Positions 8,709 to 18,250 of a stretch of 64,000 bases of DNA are shown here, in pieces; the first letter of the stretch is position 1, and each line of letters opens with the position of its first letter. The DNA is from Limnohabitans sp. Rim8. Its GTDB lineage: Bacteria; Pseudomonadota; Gammaproteobacteria; Burkholderiales; Burkholderiaceae_C. The stretch covers positions 1 to 64,000 of the forward strand of contig CAMDKK010000005.1 of NCBI GenBank assembly GCA_945901045.1, written 5' to 3'. Below the pieces are notes generated by a model. That model made no database searches. It saw only the letters and a program-made list of their open reading frames with translations, and was not told the DNA's origin. Made by a program: the position numbers and the translations under genes.

Positions 8709-9863
8709 GCCCTTCATGACCGGCAGACTGGCCAATCCGCGCGGCACACAGGTGGTGCAGGCAGCCTCAGGCTCGACCTGGCGAGAAAACTGGTGCATTT
8801 CATTCAGAAAGTCGGCCGGTGTTTTGTTGGGTTGGTGTGACAACCAAAGCGAAATAAAACCCGCCACGATGGGTGCAGCGTAACTGGTACCGACCCCGCG
8901 GTGGTGCGATGAGGGGCGGTCTTTACCGAAGAAATTGGGTTCGTAACTGGCTACTTTGAGTTTGTTCACCGACCATTCGTCATGGCCTGATAAAGCCGGC
9001 CCGCCCCCAGGCGCATACACCACCGTGCGCGGGTCCAGGGCTGAATAGGGGGCAATGTGATTGTGTGCATCCAGCGCACCGACCGAAATCACGCCCTTGC
9101 AATTGGCAGGTTCTTTCAAAGATTTTTGGAAATTATTGCCTGCAGCCGCCACCACAAAGATGTTTTTTTCCACAACGCGGCTGATCAAGCGCTGCAAATC
9201 ACCGCCGCACAGGACATAACCACCGGACAAGCTCAAATTGATGATGCGTGCAGGATGGGGATTGTCTGGCACGTCCTTGACCGGCAAACCTGCAGCCCAG
9301 GCAATGGCGTCCAGCAAATCTAGGCGTGAGGTGGCGCAGGCGCCAAACAATCGCACAGGCACAATTTTGGCGGAGGGGTTCACACCCCAAACACCCTCCA
9401 CCCCGTTGCCGGCGATCAGGCTGGCGACCTCGGTGCCATGCACGCGAAATGAACCAGAGAACAAGCGTTCGCCACACTGGGCATTCCTCTCATCGGGGCT
9501 GAAATTAGCGGAACGGCTATTGCGCAAATTGTTGCGCCCTGAAACCATGTCGTAGCCGGGCAGCAATTGCCCTTCCAAGCTGGGGTGGCTGGCGATCACG
9601 CCGCTGTCAATCACCGCCACCACAATCCGATGCGGTCCGGGTTGATTGCTGGCGGTGTTGATGGCCGAGGGTGCTGCCTGCACACCATCGACGCGCCCCA
9701 AATGCCAAGGAATCTCTTGCCCGCAAGACAGTCCGCTCCAAAGCACCACGATGCAAGCCAACTGGGCAGGCAAGGCCAGAGACTTGGCCATGAAATGATG
9801 GACCCGGCGAGCGCACGAAACGCACGCAACGGGAGAAAGAACAACGGTGGACAGAAATGACAT
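8703..9863 (-). CDS. Subtilisin-like (S8) serine protease, exported
   Basis: A 386-residue S8 family peptidase. The catalytic triad motifs occur in order: Asp in VVAVIDSGV (about residue 86), His in RVHGTEVASLIAG (about 143) and Ser in GTSYAAPIVAGF (about 325), plus the oxyanion Asn in VVAAAGNNF. Several Cys residues suggest disulfides in an exported domain. The start at 9863 is favoured by AAGGAG 8 bases upstream; a second hydrophobic stretch after Met25 (LPAQLACIVVLWSG) is the probable signal sequence. The gene lies, opposite in direction, between a histidine kinase and its likely response regulator, hinting that it could be their target. Confidence 0.85.
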   Translation of the reverse strand: MSFLSTVVLSPVACVSCARRVHHFMAKSLALPAQLACIVVLWSGLSCGQEIPWHLGRVDGVQAAPSAINTASNQPGPHRIVVAVIDSGVIASHPSLEGQLLPGYDMVSGRNNLRNSRSANFSPDERNAQCGERLFSGSFRVHGTEVASLIAGNGVEGVWGVNPSAKIVPVRLFGACATSRLDLLDAIAWAAGLPVKDVPDNPHPARIINLSLSGGYVLCGGDLQRLISRVVEKNIFVVAAAGNNFQKSLKEPANCKGVISVGALDAHNHIAPYSALDPRTVVYAPGGGPALSGHDEWSVNKLKVASYEPNFFGKDRPSSHHRGVGTSYAAPIVAGFISLWLSHQPNKTPADFLNEMHQFSRQVEPEAACTTCVPRGLASLPVMKGS

Positions 9864-10261
9864 CTGAAAACTCCTTCGAATCGTGGGTTAAATCCCTGGC
9901 CAGAACCGGCGCATGGAAAAACCCATCAGTCAAACGAAGGTTATGCTTTAAGATATGTAAATTCAAAGTTCACAAATAACAGAAAATTAAGACCGTAACA
10001 ATCTATAAGTAATTGATTTATATAGACTTTTCTAAATCACCTCAATTTTTTATGCCTACATTTCATTACAGCGATAAGCGCGCCCCTCAGGCAGCATGGA
10101 TGCAGGCAAAAAGGGGGTCCATACAAGACGCAAGGAAAAATTACAAATCAACAGCTAACGACATGGATCGCCTGTGGGGGAAAGCAGACTTACAGACGCC
10201 ACAAGGGTTTACGCCGCCGCAGAACACTTCAACTGACGTTCCGAATACAAACTGAAATCCC
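9864..10261. promoter_or_regulatory. Divergent intergenic region, protease / response regulator
   Basis: Nearly 400 bases separate the protease start from the response regulator start. Positions 9945-10050 are AT-rich and probably contain promoters for both directions. Nothing resembling tRNA, a transposon or a clear dyad operator was seen. A doubtful small reading frame (10052-10255) fills the right half. Confidence 0.4.
10052..10255 (+). CDS. Doubtful small hypothetical protein upstream of the response regulator
   Basis: A 67-residue frame, polar and rich in Asn, Thr, Lys and Pro (MPTFHYSDKRAPQAAW at the start, DVPNTN at the end), ending 6 bases before the response regulator ATG. No ribosome site is convincing and no family is recognised. 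The position directly before the regulator could mean a leader-like or coupled gene, or it could be chance. Confidence 0.25.
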   Translation: MPTFHYSDKRAPQAAWMQAKRGSIQDARKNYKSTANDMDRLWGKADLQTPQGFTPPQNTSTDVPNTN

Positions 10262-10981
10262 ATGTCCCGCACCATCCTGATCGTTGATGACGACAAAATT
10301 AGCCTGCGATTGCTCAAGTCGTACTTAGAAAAATACCAATATGACGTGCGATCAGCCGATGATGGCCACAGTTTCTTGGCTGAGTTTGAACTCTACAAAG
10401 AGGATCTGTGCTTGGTGATTTTGGATGTGATGCTGCCGGACACCGATGGGTTTACCCTGTGCCAAACCGTTCGCCAACAATCCAATGTACCGATCATCAT
10501 GCTGACCGCCAGCTCGGACGACACCGACCGCATCGTCGGGTTGGAGTTGGGTGCAGATGACTACATCGCCAAACCCTATAACCCGCGTGAATTGTTGGCC
10601 CGCATCAAGGCCGTGCACCGGCGCATGCAATTGAGTGGCCCAACAGACAAGTCACGCTACTTGCGTTTTTCGGGATTCACGATGGATTTGGTCGAGCGGA
10701 TGCTGACCGACGCTGAAGGCACGCAGGTGCTGCTGACCAGCATGGACTTCAATCTGCTGAAATTCTTTGCCGAGCATGCCGGTGAAACCTTAGACCGCAC
10801 CCAATTGATGGAGCAAACCCGAGGACGCGACTTGGGGCCCTTGGACCGGACTTTGGATGTGCAGGTCAGTCGCCTGCGTCAGCGCTTAAATGACGACGGC
10901 AAACAACCCACCCTCATTAAAACGGTACGTGGCAGCGGCTATGTTTTTTCGACCGATGTGACCAAGCTGGCCGATGGCTAA
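10262..10981 (+). CDS. OmpR/PhoB-family response regulator
   Basis: A 239-residue two-component transcription factor. The receiver domain (about residues 4-118) has the acidic pocket VDDD, the phosphoacceptor Asp55 in ILDVMLPDTDG, the LTAS switch residue and the conserved Lys in AKPYNPREL. A winged-helix DNA-binding domain (about 130-233) ends with RLRQRLNDDG and TVRGSGYVF. The probable partner is the sensor kinase at 7371, on the same strand but about 1.55 kb upstream beyond the opposing S8 protease gene. Confidence 0.92.
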   Translation: MSRTILIVDDDKISLRLLKSYLEKYQYDVRSADDGHSFLAEFELYKEDLCLVILDVMLPDTDGFTLCQTVRQQSNVPIIMLTASSDDTDRIVGLELGADDYIAKPYNPRELLARIKAVHRRMQLSGPTDKSRYLRFSGFTMDLVERMLTDAEGTQVLLTSMDFNLLKFFAEHAGETLDRTQLMEQTRGRDLGPLDRTLDVQVSRLRQRLNDDGKQPTLIKTVRGSGYVFSTDVTKLADG

Positions 10982-11007
10982 GCCCCCCCTGTCCCGCTCG
11001 TCAGTGC

Positions 11008-11214
11008 TTGATGAGGCTTCAACAGGGTATGCAGTGCGCAACCGACTCGTCCCTTGATTGCAATGCACAGGGCGTGCGCTGGAAAGACGTCGCTGTTCCG
11101 GTAGGCGGGGGCATGCCGGCGGTGAAGGTGCTCAACAGTCAAGTGCTGATTGGAGACCCCCTTGATGTGGCGCAGCTGATTGACACCGCCCTGACCGATA
11201 ATGCCTGCCCATGA
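11008..11214 (+). CDS. Possible small protein coupled to the transglycosylase gene
   Basis: A 68-residue frame (or 67 from ATG 11011) whose TGA overlaps the ATG of the next gene in an ATGA arrangement. The C-terminal half, VPVGGGMPAVKVLN followed by IGDPLDVAQLIDTAL, has the look of the last strand and helix of a thioredoxin/glutaredoxin-like fold, but the CxxC part is not visible. It could be a small real protein or the remnant of a larger gene. The overlap with mltB-type start is the main support. Confidence 0.35.
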   Translation: MMRLQQGMQCATDSSLDCNAQGVRWKDVAVPVGGGMPAVKVLNSQVLIGDPLDVAQLIDTALTDNACP

Positions 11215-12398
11215 ATACCTTCAAATTTCGCGCCCTCTTGAGCCTGATCGTCCTGCTGTGGAGCACAGGCTTGTACGCCCAAGCCGACTTCCCCACTTGC
11301 CTGTCCAGCCTGCGCGCGCCCGCCAAAGCCGCAGGCGTGCGGGAAGACAGTTTTACCCGCTTCACGCAAGGCTTGTCGCCGGACATGGGCATTCTGGACA
11401 AAATGAACAACCAGCCTGAGTTCAAGATGCCCATCTGGGACTACCTGGCCGCCTTGGTGGACGATGAGCGAGTGGCCGAAGGCAAAGCCAAGCTGGCCTT
11501 GCACAAAGACACACTGGACAAAGTAGCCCTCCAATACGGGGTCGATGCGGCCACGGTGGTCGCGGTGTGGGGGGTGGAGAGCAACTTTGGCCAAACCTTT
11601 GGCAAGTACCCCTTGACGCAGGCACTGGGCACGCTGTCGTGTTTTGGCAACCGGCAAAATTACTTCCGAGGCGAGTTCTTCGCCACGCTGCGCATCCTGC
11701 AAGCGGGTCACATTGCGCCGGAGCGCTTGGTCGGCTCCTGGGCCGGGGCCTTTGGCCACACCCAGTTCATGCCCACCACCTTTGAACGTTTGGCGCAAGA
11801 CTTTGACGGCGATGGCCGGCGCGACCTGATGGACAGCGTGCCCGATGCCTTGGCATCGACCGCCCATTTTCTGAACAAAGCCGGCTGGAACCCCGCGCAA
11901 GTCTGGGGCTTGGAAGTCAAGCTCCCAGCGGGGACCGACATCGCTGGCGAAAGCCGTAAAAACAAAAGGGCATTGGCTGAATGGTCTGCGCGAGGCCTGA
12001 CCCAAAAAGACGGCAGCGCCTTGCCCACCAACGGTGGACTTGCGGGCCTCATGACACCCGCTGGAGTCAAGGGCCCGGCTTTTTTGGTTTTTCGTAATTT
12101 CGACGCTATCTACAGCTACAACGCCGCAGAAAGCTACGGCCTGGCCATTGCCCATTTGTCAGATCGTTTGCGAGGTGCTGGCCCCTTTGCCACGGCCTGG
12201 CCCACCGAGGATGCAGGCTTGTCACGCGCTGAGCGCCGCGAAATCCAGGGACTGCTCAGCCAAAGAGGCCATGACATTGGCCTGATCGACGGCATGCTGG
12301 GCGACAAAAGCCGCGTGGCCATCAAGGCCGAACAAAGCCGTCTGGGTCATGAAGTGAATGGCAGAGGCGGGCAAAAGCTGTTACGCGCTTTGCGTTAA
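11211..12398 (+). CDS. Lytic murein transglycosylase, MltB family
   Basis: A 395-residue periplasmic enzyme that cleaves peptidoglycan between MurNAc and GlcNAc, forming 1,6-anhydroMurNAc. A signal peptide (MNTFKFRALLSLIVLLWSTGLYA) is followed by the SLT-type domain with catalytic Glu123 in WGVESNFG, the GSWAGAFGHTQFMPTTF segment and DFDGDGRRDL. The C-terminal 60 residues (REIQGLLSQRGHDIG) form a peptidoglycan-binding repeat domain. The start overlaps the stop of the preceding small frame. The enzyme probably acts in wall remodelling and recycling. Confidence 0.92.
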   Translation: MNTFKFRALLSLIVLLWSTGLYAQADFPTCLSSLRAPAKAAGVREDSFTRFTQGLSPDMGILDKMNNQPEFKMPIWDYLAALVDDERVAEGKAKLALHKDTLDKVALQYGVDAATVVAVWGVESNFGQTFGKYPLTQALGTLSCFGNRQNYFRGEFFATLRILQAGHIAPERLVGSWAGAFGHTQFMPTTFERLAQDFDGDGRRDLMDSVPDALASTAHFLNKAGWNPAQVWGLEVKLPAGTDIAGESRKNKRALAEWSARGLTQKDGSALPTNGGLAGLMTPAGVKGPAFLVFRNFDAIYSYNAAESYGLAIAHLSDRLRGAGPFATAWPTEDAGLSRAERREIQGLLSQRGHDIGLIDGMLGDKSRVAIKAEQSRLGHEVNGRGGQKLLRALR

Positions 12399-12548
12399 AT
12401 GCGCAGCTGAAGCACAGCTTGACCGCCCCTTGAGCGTCCTTGTGATGGGCAAGTTAACCGACACTTCAGTGCCGACATTCACTCACCAGCGAATTGACGA
12501 GCCGTGGCTTTTGAATTACATTAATAACCAATCAGTCATTAAAATACC

Positions 12549-13193
12549 GTGTCCGAAACACACCCCCACAAACGCGAACGCCGCAAACAAGACCGCCCAG
12601 GTGAACTGCTGGACGCGGCTTTGGATTTGTTCGTCGAAAAAGGATTTGCAGCCACGCGCTCCGAAGAAGTGGCGATTCGCGCCGGCGTGTCCAAAGGCAC
12701 TTTGTTTTTGTATTTCCCCAGCAAAGAGGAACTGTTCAAAGCGGTGGTGATGGAGAACGTGGCCCGTCCGGTGGCCGAGGGCATCACCGAAGCCGAAAAT
12801 TTCCAGGGCAGCAGCGCTGATTTACTGCAGTGGATGATGCTCGAATGGTGGCGCCGCTATGGCGCAACCAAGGCCTCTGGCATTTCCAAACTCATGATGA
12901 GTGAAGCCAGTAACTTTCCAGCCTTGGCCGAATTTTTTCGCGACAACGTGATCCAACCCGCACAAGCTTTGGTCCGATACGTTTTGCAAAGAGGCATCGA
13001 TCGCGGTGAATTTCGTGCGATCGATGTCAATGACACCATCTACTCGGTCATGGCACCCCTGATCTTTTTGGTCATGGAAAAGCACGCCACCGGTGCTTGC
13101 AGCAGCGGCACGCAAGTCATCAACCCCGAGAAATTCATCACCAACCATGCCAACTTATTGGTGCGAGGCATGACGCCAGAAAAAACCTCATGA
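12549..13193 (+). CDS. TetR-family repressor of the adjacent RND pump
   Basis: A 214-residue regulator beginning at GTG 12549. The N-terminal helix-turn-helix is seen as LLDAALDLFVEKGF, EVAIRAGVSKGTLFLYFPSKEELF (broken here into family blocks), followed by a helical ligand domain. Its TGA overlaps the ATG of the efflux adaptor gene (ATGA at 13190-13193), so regulator and pump form one transcription unit, a common autoregulated arrangement. The 150-base upstream gap has an AT-rich end (AATCAGTCATT) that may hold the operator. Confidence 0.9.
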   Translation: MSETHPHKRERRKQDRPGELLDAALDLFVEKGFAATRSEEVAIRAGVSKGTLFLYFPSKEELFKAVVMENVARPVAEGITEAENFQGSSADLLQWMMLEWWRRYGATKASGISKLMMSEASNFPALAEFFRDNVIQPAQALVRYVLQRGIDRGEFRAIDVNDTIYSVMAPLIFLVMEKHATGACSSGTQVINPEKFITNHANLLVRGMTPEKTS

Positions 13194-14338
13194 AAAAGTA
13201 TGTTCGTTTCACCTTGATATTGCTGCTGCTCTTGGGCGCCGGGTTCGGTGTCTACAAGTACATGGCGCAACGCAAAGGAGCCAACTTGGCCGCTGCTGCA
13301 ACTACTGAGGCAGCCAAGTTGGTTGCCCAGACTTTGGAATTGGCACCGAGTGATATTCACACGCTGCGCCCGCTCACCTTGGCGCAGGGCTTGCCAGTTT
13401 CTGGCTCTTTAAAAGCCACCAACTCGGCCATGGTCAAGTCGCGCGTGGCTGGCGAATTGATGGACTTCACCCTGCGCGAAGGTGACCGCGTGACACAAGG
13501 CCAAGTCGTGGCCCGCACAGACCCGACTGAATACCTGGCTCGCCAGCGGCAAGCCCAAAGGCAAGTGGATGCAGAGATGGCACAAGTCGATATTGCGCAA
13601 AAGCAATTCGACAACAACCAAGCGCTGGTCGATCAGGGTTTCATTTCCAAAACCGCCTTGGACACTTCTTTGTCCAATTTGACGGGTGCGAAAGCCAGCC
13701 ATCTCGCGGCAGTGGCTGCCTGGGATGTGACGCGCAAAGCGGTAGACGACACCACCCTTAAAGCCCCGCTGTCTGGCTTGATCGCCCAGCGACTGGCGCA
13801 ACCCGGTGAACGCCTCGCAATCGATGCCCGTATTGTGGAGATCGTGGACCTGCGCCAGCTCGAAGTCGAAGCGGCTGTGCCGCCTGCAGATGCCGCCAAC
13901 GTTCGCATAGGGCAAAGCGCCATCTTGAAGATGGAAGGCAGCACGACCCCTGTCAACGCCCGTGTCTTGCGCATCAACCCCAGCGCACAAGCCGGCAGTC
14001 GCAGTGTCTTGGTCTACCTTGGCGTGCAATCGACCCCCGAATTGCGCCAAGGCTTGTTTGTACAAGGCCAACTGGCCACCAGCCGCGTCTCAGCGCTGGC
14101 TGTGCCGGTGACGGCGGTACGCACCGACAAACCGCAGCCTTATGTGCAATGGATTGACAAGGACCAGGTTCGCCATATGACGGTCAGCCTGGGCATCCGC
14201 GGCGAGGCCGAAGGCCAGGTCATGGTCGGTATTTCGAGTTCAGACGCCCAACTGACCGAAGGGATCCAACTGCTGACCGCCAGCTCGGGTGCCGTGCGTG
14301 AAGGTACGCGTGTGAAATTCACCACTGTCAAACCGTAA
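13190..14338 (+). CDS. RND efflux periplasmic adaptor (MFP)
   Basis: A 382-residue membrane fusion protein that links the inner-membrane pump to an outer-membrane channel. An N-terminal hydrophobic anchor (FTLILLLLLGAGFGVYKYM) is followed by a lipoyl-like half motif (SRVAGELMDFTLREGDRV), an alpha-helical hairpin rich in Gln and Ala, the second lipoyl half (LKAPLSGLIAQRLAQPGERL) and beta-barrel domains. The start at ATG 13190 overlaps the TetR stop. It is followed after 7 bases by the permease gene. Confidence 0.92.
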   Translation: MKKYVRFTLILLLLLGAGFGVYKYMAQRKGANLAAAATTEAAKLVAQTLELAPSDIHTLRPLTLAQGLPVSGSLKATNSAMVKSRVAGELMDFTLREGDRVTQGQVVARTDPTEYLARQRQAQRQVDAEMAQVDIAQKQFDNNQALVDQGFISKTALDTSLSNLTGAKASHLAAVAAWDVTRKAVDDTTLKAPLSGLIAQRLAQPGERLAIDARIVEIVDLRQLEVEAAVPPADAANVRIGQSAILKMEGSTTPVNARVLRINPSAQAGSRSVLVYLGVQSTPELRQGLFVQGQLATSRVSALAVPVTAVRTDKPQPYVQWIDKDQVRHMTVSLGIRGEAEGQVMVGISSSDAQLTEGIQLLTASSGAVREGTRVKFTTVKP

Positions 14339-14345
14339 GCTCACC

Positions 14346-17300
14346 ATGTGGTTCACCCAAGTCAGTTTGAAAAATCCTGTCTTCGCGACCATGGTCATGC
14401 TGGCCATCGTTGTGCTGGGCTTGTTCTCTTTGCAAAGACTCAAAGTCGATCAGTTCCCGAACATCGACTTCCCCGTGGTGGTGGTCTTGACCGAATACCC
14501 CGGCGCCAGCCCTGAAATTGTCGAAAGCGAAGTCACCAAAAAAATTGAAGAAGGCGTGAATTCCATAGCCGGCATCAGCGCCCTGACCTCTCGCACCTAC
14601 GAAGGACAGTCGGTTGTGGTGCTGGAGTTTGGCCTGAACATCAACAGCCGCAAGGCCGCCGAAGATGTGCGCGAAAAAATCGCCGCAATCAAGTCTTTGC
14701 TCAGAACCGAGGTCAAAGAACCCCGTGTGCTGCGTTTTGATCCCTCCAGCCGTGCGGTGTGGTCGTTGGCGGTCATTCCCCAAGCAGTCCCTCAAGGCAA
14801 AGCGCCCACCGCCGTCGAGTTGACCAACTGGTCTGAGCAAGTACTGAAAAAGAAGCTGGAAAATGTCCGGGGTGTCGGCTCGATCACCGTGGTGGGTGGC
14901 AGCCGACGGGAACTCAACCTCTACCTTAAACCCGACGCCATGGAGGCCTTTGGCGTTTCAGCCGAACAAGTGGTCAATGCCGTGCGCAATGAGAACCAAG
15001 ATCTACCGGTGGGCACGATCAAATCCACCGCGCAAGAGCGGGTGGTTCAAGTGCAGTCCCGCATGGTCCGGCCGGAAGATTTTGGCAACATCATTGTGGC
15101 CAAAAAATCCGGCACTTCGGTGCGCTTGTCGCAGGTTGCTTCGATCAAAGACGATGCGCAAGAATTAGAAAGTCTGGCCATGTTCAATGGCCAGCGAACC
15201 TTGTTGTTAACGGTTCAAAAATCGCAGGACGAAAACACCATCGAAGTTGTGGATGGGCTGGTGGTCGCACTCAAAGAAATTCAAAAGCAATTGCCGCCCG
15301 GCATTCGGCTCGAACCCGTGACCGACAACTCGCGCTCTATTCGTGTGGGCGTTGAAAACGTACGCCGCACCTTGATTGAAGGCGCCTTACTCACCGTGTT
15401 GATTGTGTTTTTGTTCCTCAACTCCTGGCGCTCCACAGTCATCACCGGGCTGACCCTGCCGATCTCGATCATTGGCACTTTTTTGTTCATGGACTTGTTT
15501 GGATTCACCATCAACATGATCACCTTGATGGCTTTGTCCTTGTGTGTGGGCCTGCTGATTGATGACGCCATAGTGGTGCGAGAGAACATCGTGCGGCATT
15601 TGCAAATGGGCAAAAACGCATTCCAAGCCGCCATGGATGGCACGCAAGAAATCGGACTGGCTGTGTTGGCCACCACGCTGTCGATCGTCGCGGTGTTTTT
15701 GCCTATTGGTTTCATGCAGGGCATCATCGGCCAGTTCTTCCACGAATTCGGCATCACCATCGTGGCGGCGGTCGGCATTTCGATGTTTGTGAGTTTCACC
15801 CTGGACCCGATGCTGTCAAGCATCTGGCATGACCCGAGCATTCAAACCCAGGGTAAATTTGCAGCACGCAGCCTGTATGACAAAACCATTGGCCGGGTGA
15901 CGCATCTGTTCGATGTCATCACTGAGCGACTGTCTGACAGCTACCAAACCATTCTGCGATGGGCCTTGCACCACAAGCTTGCCACCGTGCTGTCGGCTTT
16001 GGTTATTTTTATTGTGAGTCTGGTCATGGTGCCGATGTTGGGCACCGAGTTTGTACCCAAGGCCGACTTCTCTGAAGCCAGCGTGGCCTTTCAAACCCCT
16101 GTCGGCTCTTCTTTGGAGGCCACCACGGCAAAGGTCAAGCAGGTAGAGGCTATCGTGCGGGAATTCCCTGAGGTGCGTTACACCGTGGCGACCATCAACA
16201 CCGGCAATGCGCTGGGTAAAAACAACGTGAATTTGGGCATTCGCTTTGCGGACCGCAAAGACCGCAAGCGCAGCGTAGACCAAATATCGGCCGCCTTGCG
16301 TGAGCGGCTCAATCGCGTCTCGGGCATCACCGTGACCCAAGTTGGAACTCCCGATTCGGTGGGGGGTAGCAAGCAAATCGAGTTTTCACTGCAAGGTGCG
16401 GATCAGCGTGAGCTGGAGCGCCTGACCTTGATGGCCCTTGAAAAGTTACGCGCAATTCCTGGTTTGGTGGACCTGGATTCGAGTGTGAAGGCCAACAAAC
16501 CCACCATTGGCATCGAGGTAATGCGTGATTCAGCGGCTGATTTAGGGCTCAGCGTGGCCCAACTGGCTGGCCCCTTGCGCACCCTGGTGGCTGGGCAAAC
16601 CGTGGGCAACTGGCGTGCCCCCGACGACCAGACCTACGATGTGAACGTGCGCCTTGACCCTGCAGCCCGCAACACCCTGGAAGACCTGGAACGCTTGCCT
16701 TTCGGTGTGACCAACCCTGCCGACGGCAGCATCCGCAATGTGCGTTTGGGGCAGATTGCCAAAGTGACCGAAACCACAGGCTCCAACCAGATCAACCGGC
16801 GCGACCTGATGCGTGAGGTGTCCATCAATGCCAATGCTTACGGACGAACCGCGGGCGAGGTCTCAGCCGATATCAAAAAAATCATGGAAGCGATTCCTTT
16901 TCCTGCCGGCTATCGCTACCAGTTTGGTGGCTCCACCAAAAGCATGAACGAGTCTTTCGGTTATGCACTGTCCGCCTTGATCATGGCCATCATCTTCATC
17001 TACATGATTCTGGCCAGCCAGTTCAAGAGTTTTTTTCAACCCGTCGCATTGATGACCTCCTTGCCCCTGACCTTGATCGGGGTGGTGCTGGCTTTGATGG
17101 CATTTCGCTCATCGCTGTCGATGTTCTCGGTCATTGGCGTGGTGATGCTGATGGGCTTGGTCACTAAAAACGCTATTTTGTTGGTCGACTTCACCATCCG
17201 TGCCCGTGAGGGCATGGAGGACCCAGGCGGTAAGCCCATGCCTGGCATGGCGCGAAACGATGCCCTGTTGATGGCCGCCAAAGTGCGCCTGCGCCCTATT

Positions 17301-17540
17301 TTGATGACCACTTTGGCTATGATTTTTGGCATGATCCCCTTGGCTTTTGCCCTGACCGAAGGCTCTGAGCAACGTGCCCCCATGGGGCAAGCCGTGATTG
17401 GCGGGGTGATCACCTCATCTTTGTTGACCCTGGTGGTGGTGCCCGTCATGTACTGTTATATGGATGATTTGGCGCAATGGCTTCGTCAAAAAGCAGGTTT
17501 CTCACCCGAACCTCAGGCCACGCAAGGTCCAGACCTTTAA
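14346..17540 (+). CDS. RND efflux permease, HAE1/AcrB-like
   Basis: A 1064-residue inner-membrane proton-driven drug exporter. It shows the family layout: TM1 after MWFTQVSLKNPVFATM, two large periplasmic loops, and twelve membrane segments. TM4 carries the proton-relay pair in CVGLLIDDAIVV, and the second half contains the matching GVVMLMGLVTKNAILLVD. Length is typical for HAE1 pumps. Together with the preceding adaptor and the TolC-type channel at 18646 it forms a complete tripartite pump. Substrates are unknown. Confidence 0.95.
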   Translation: MWFTQVSLKNPVFATMVMLAIVVLGLFSLQRLKVDQFPNIDFPVVVVLTEYPGASPEIVESEVTKKIEEGVNSIAGISALTSRTYEGQSVVVLEFGLNINSRKAAEDVREKIAAIKSLLRTEVKEPRVLRFDPSSRAVWSLAVIPQAVPQGKAPTAVELTNWSEQVLKKKLENVRGVGSITVVGGSRRELNLYLKPDAMEAFGVSAEQVVNAVRNENQDLPVGTIKSTAQERVVQVQSRMVRPEDFGNIIVAKKSGTSVRLSQVASIKDDAQELESLAMFNGQRTLLLTVQKSQDENTIEVVDGLVVALKEIQKQLPPGIRLEPVTDNSRSIRVGVENVRRTLIEGALLTVLIVFLFLNSWRSTVITGLTLPISIIGTFLFMDLFGFTINMITLMALSLCVGLLIDDAIVVRENIVRHLQMGKNAFQAAMDGTQEIGLAVLATTLSIVAVFLPIGFMQGIIGQFFHEFGITIVAAVGISMFVSFTLDPMLSSIWHDPSIQTQGKFAARSLYDKTIGRVTHLFDVITERLSDSYQTILRWALHHKLATVLSALVIFIVSLVMVPMLGTEFVPKADFSEASVAFQTPVGSSLEATTAKVKQVEAIVREFPEVRYTVATINTGNALGKNNVNLGIRFADRKDRKRSVDQISAALRERLNRVSGITVTQVGTPDSVGGSKQIEFSLQGADQRELERLTLMALEKLRAIPGLVDLDSSVKANKPTIGIEVMRDSAADLGLSVAQLAGPLRTLVAGQTVGNWRAPDDQTYDVNVRLDPAARNTLEDLERLPFGVTNPADGSIRNVRLGQIAKVTETTGSNQINRRDLMREVSINANAYGRTAGEVSADIKKIMEAIPFPAGYRYQFGGSTKSMNESFGYALSALIMAIIFIYMILASQFKSFFQPVALMTSLPLTLIGVVLALMAFRSSLSMFSVIGVVMLMGLVTKNAILLVDFTIRAREGMEDPGGKPMPGMARNDALLMAAKVRLRPILMTTLAMIFGMIPLAFALTEGSEQRAPMGQAVIGGVITSSLLTLVVVPVMYCYMDDLAQWLRQKAGFSPEPQATQGPDL

Positions 17541-17579
17541 AATCAACACATTACGACAAAATCACCCCTGGGAGTCACG

Positions 17580-18245
17580 ATGGATCTCGAACAAGCCCGT
17601 TTCAACATGATTGAACAGCAAATCCGCCCCTGGGAAGTCCTGGATGGCGAAGTGCTGGCCTTGTTGTCCACCGTCAAGCGTGAGCACTTTGTGCCCGCCG
17701 GACTTCAGGCACTGGCTTTTGTGGACATGGAATTGCCGCTTCGTGGTGGCGGTGCGCATGGCCAAGCGATGCTGGCACCCCGCCTGGAAGCCCGATTGCT
17801 GCAAGACCTGGCCGTTCAGAAACACGAAAAAGTCCTTGAAATCGGGACAGGTTCCGGCTACATGGCGGCCTTGTTAGGCCGGCGCGCCGCCCATGTGCTG
17901 ACGTTGGAAATTGAACACGAGTTGGCTACGCAAGCGCGCAAAAATCTGGCTACAGAAAGCGTCTCCAATGTGGAAGTTCGTCAGGCCGATGGCGCGAACG
18001 GCGCCGCTGCGGAGGGTCCTTTTGATGTGATTGTGCTGAGTGGCTCGGTGGCTGAAGTTCCGCAAGCCCTTCTGGCCCAATTGAAAGTGGGCGGCCGTCT
18101 GGCTGCGATTGTGGGCCAAGAACCCATGATGCGTGCCACATTCATTACCCGCAACAGCGATACCGCATGGACCACGGCTGAACCCTGGGACACTGTGGCA
18201 CCGCGCCTGGTTCACTTTGCAGAGCATTCTCACTTCCGCTTTTAA
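17580..18245 (+). CDS. pcm: Protein-L-isoaspartate O-methyltransferase
   Basis: A 221-residue SAM-dependent methyltransferase that labels isoaspartyl residues in damaged proteins for repair. The SAM site is seen as VLEIGTGSGYMAALL (about residues 84-98), followed by VLTLEIEHELA, and the N-terminal segment FNMIEQQIRPWEV is typical of the betaproteobacterial group. A ribosome site GGGAGTCACG precedes the ATG. It is followed after 5 bases by a rhodanese gene and then a tolC-type gene, an order seen in many Burkholderiales. Confidence 0.9.
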   Translation: MDLEQARFNMIEQQIRPWEVLDGEVLALLSTVKREHFVPAGLQALAFVDMELPLRGGGAHGQAMLAPRLEARLLQDLAVQKHEKVLEIGTGSGYMAALLGRRAAHVLTLEIEHELATQARKNLATESVSNVEVRQADGANGAAAEGPFDVIVLSGSVAEVPQALLAQLKVGGRLAAIVGQEPMMRATFITRNSDTAWTTAEPWDTVAPRLVHFAEHSHFRF

Positions 18246-18250
18246 TCCCC

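Noticed and set aside
9720..9800. Lipoprotein signal (SGLSCG) in the S8 protease N-terminus
   Set aside because: The residue at -3 to the Cys is Gly, not Leu/Val/Ile, so a normal lipobox is not formed; treated as an ordinary export signal.
13409..14071. 220-codon minus-strand frame opposite the efflux adaptor
   Set aside because: It is a shadow of the adaptor gene, which has complete MFP signatures.
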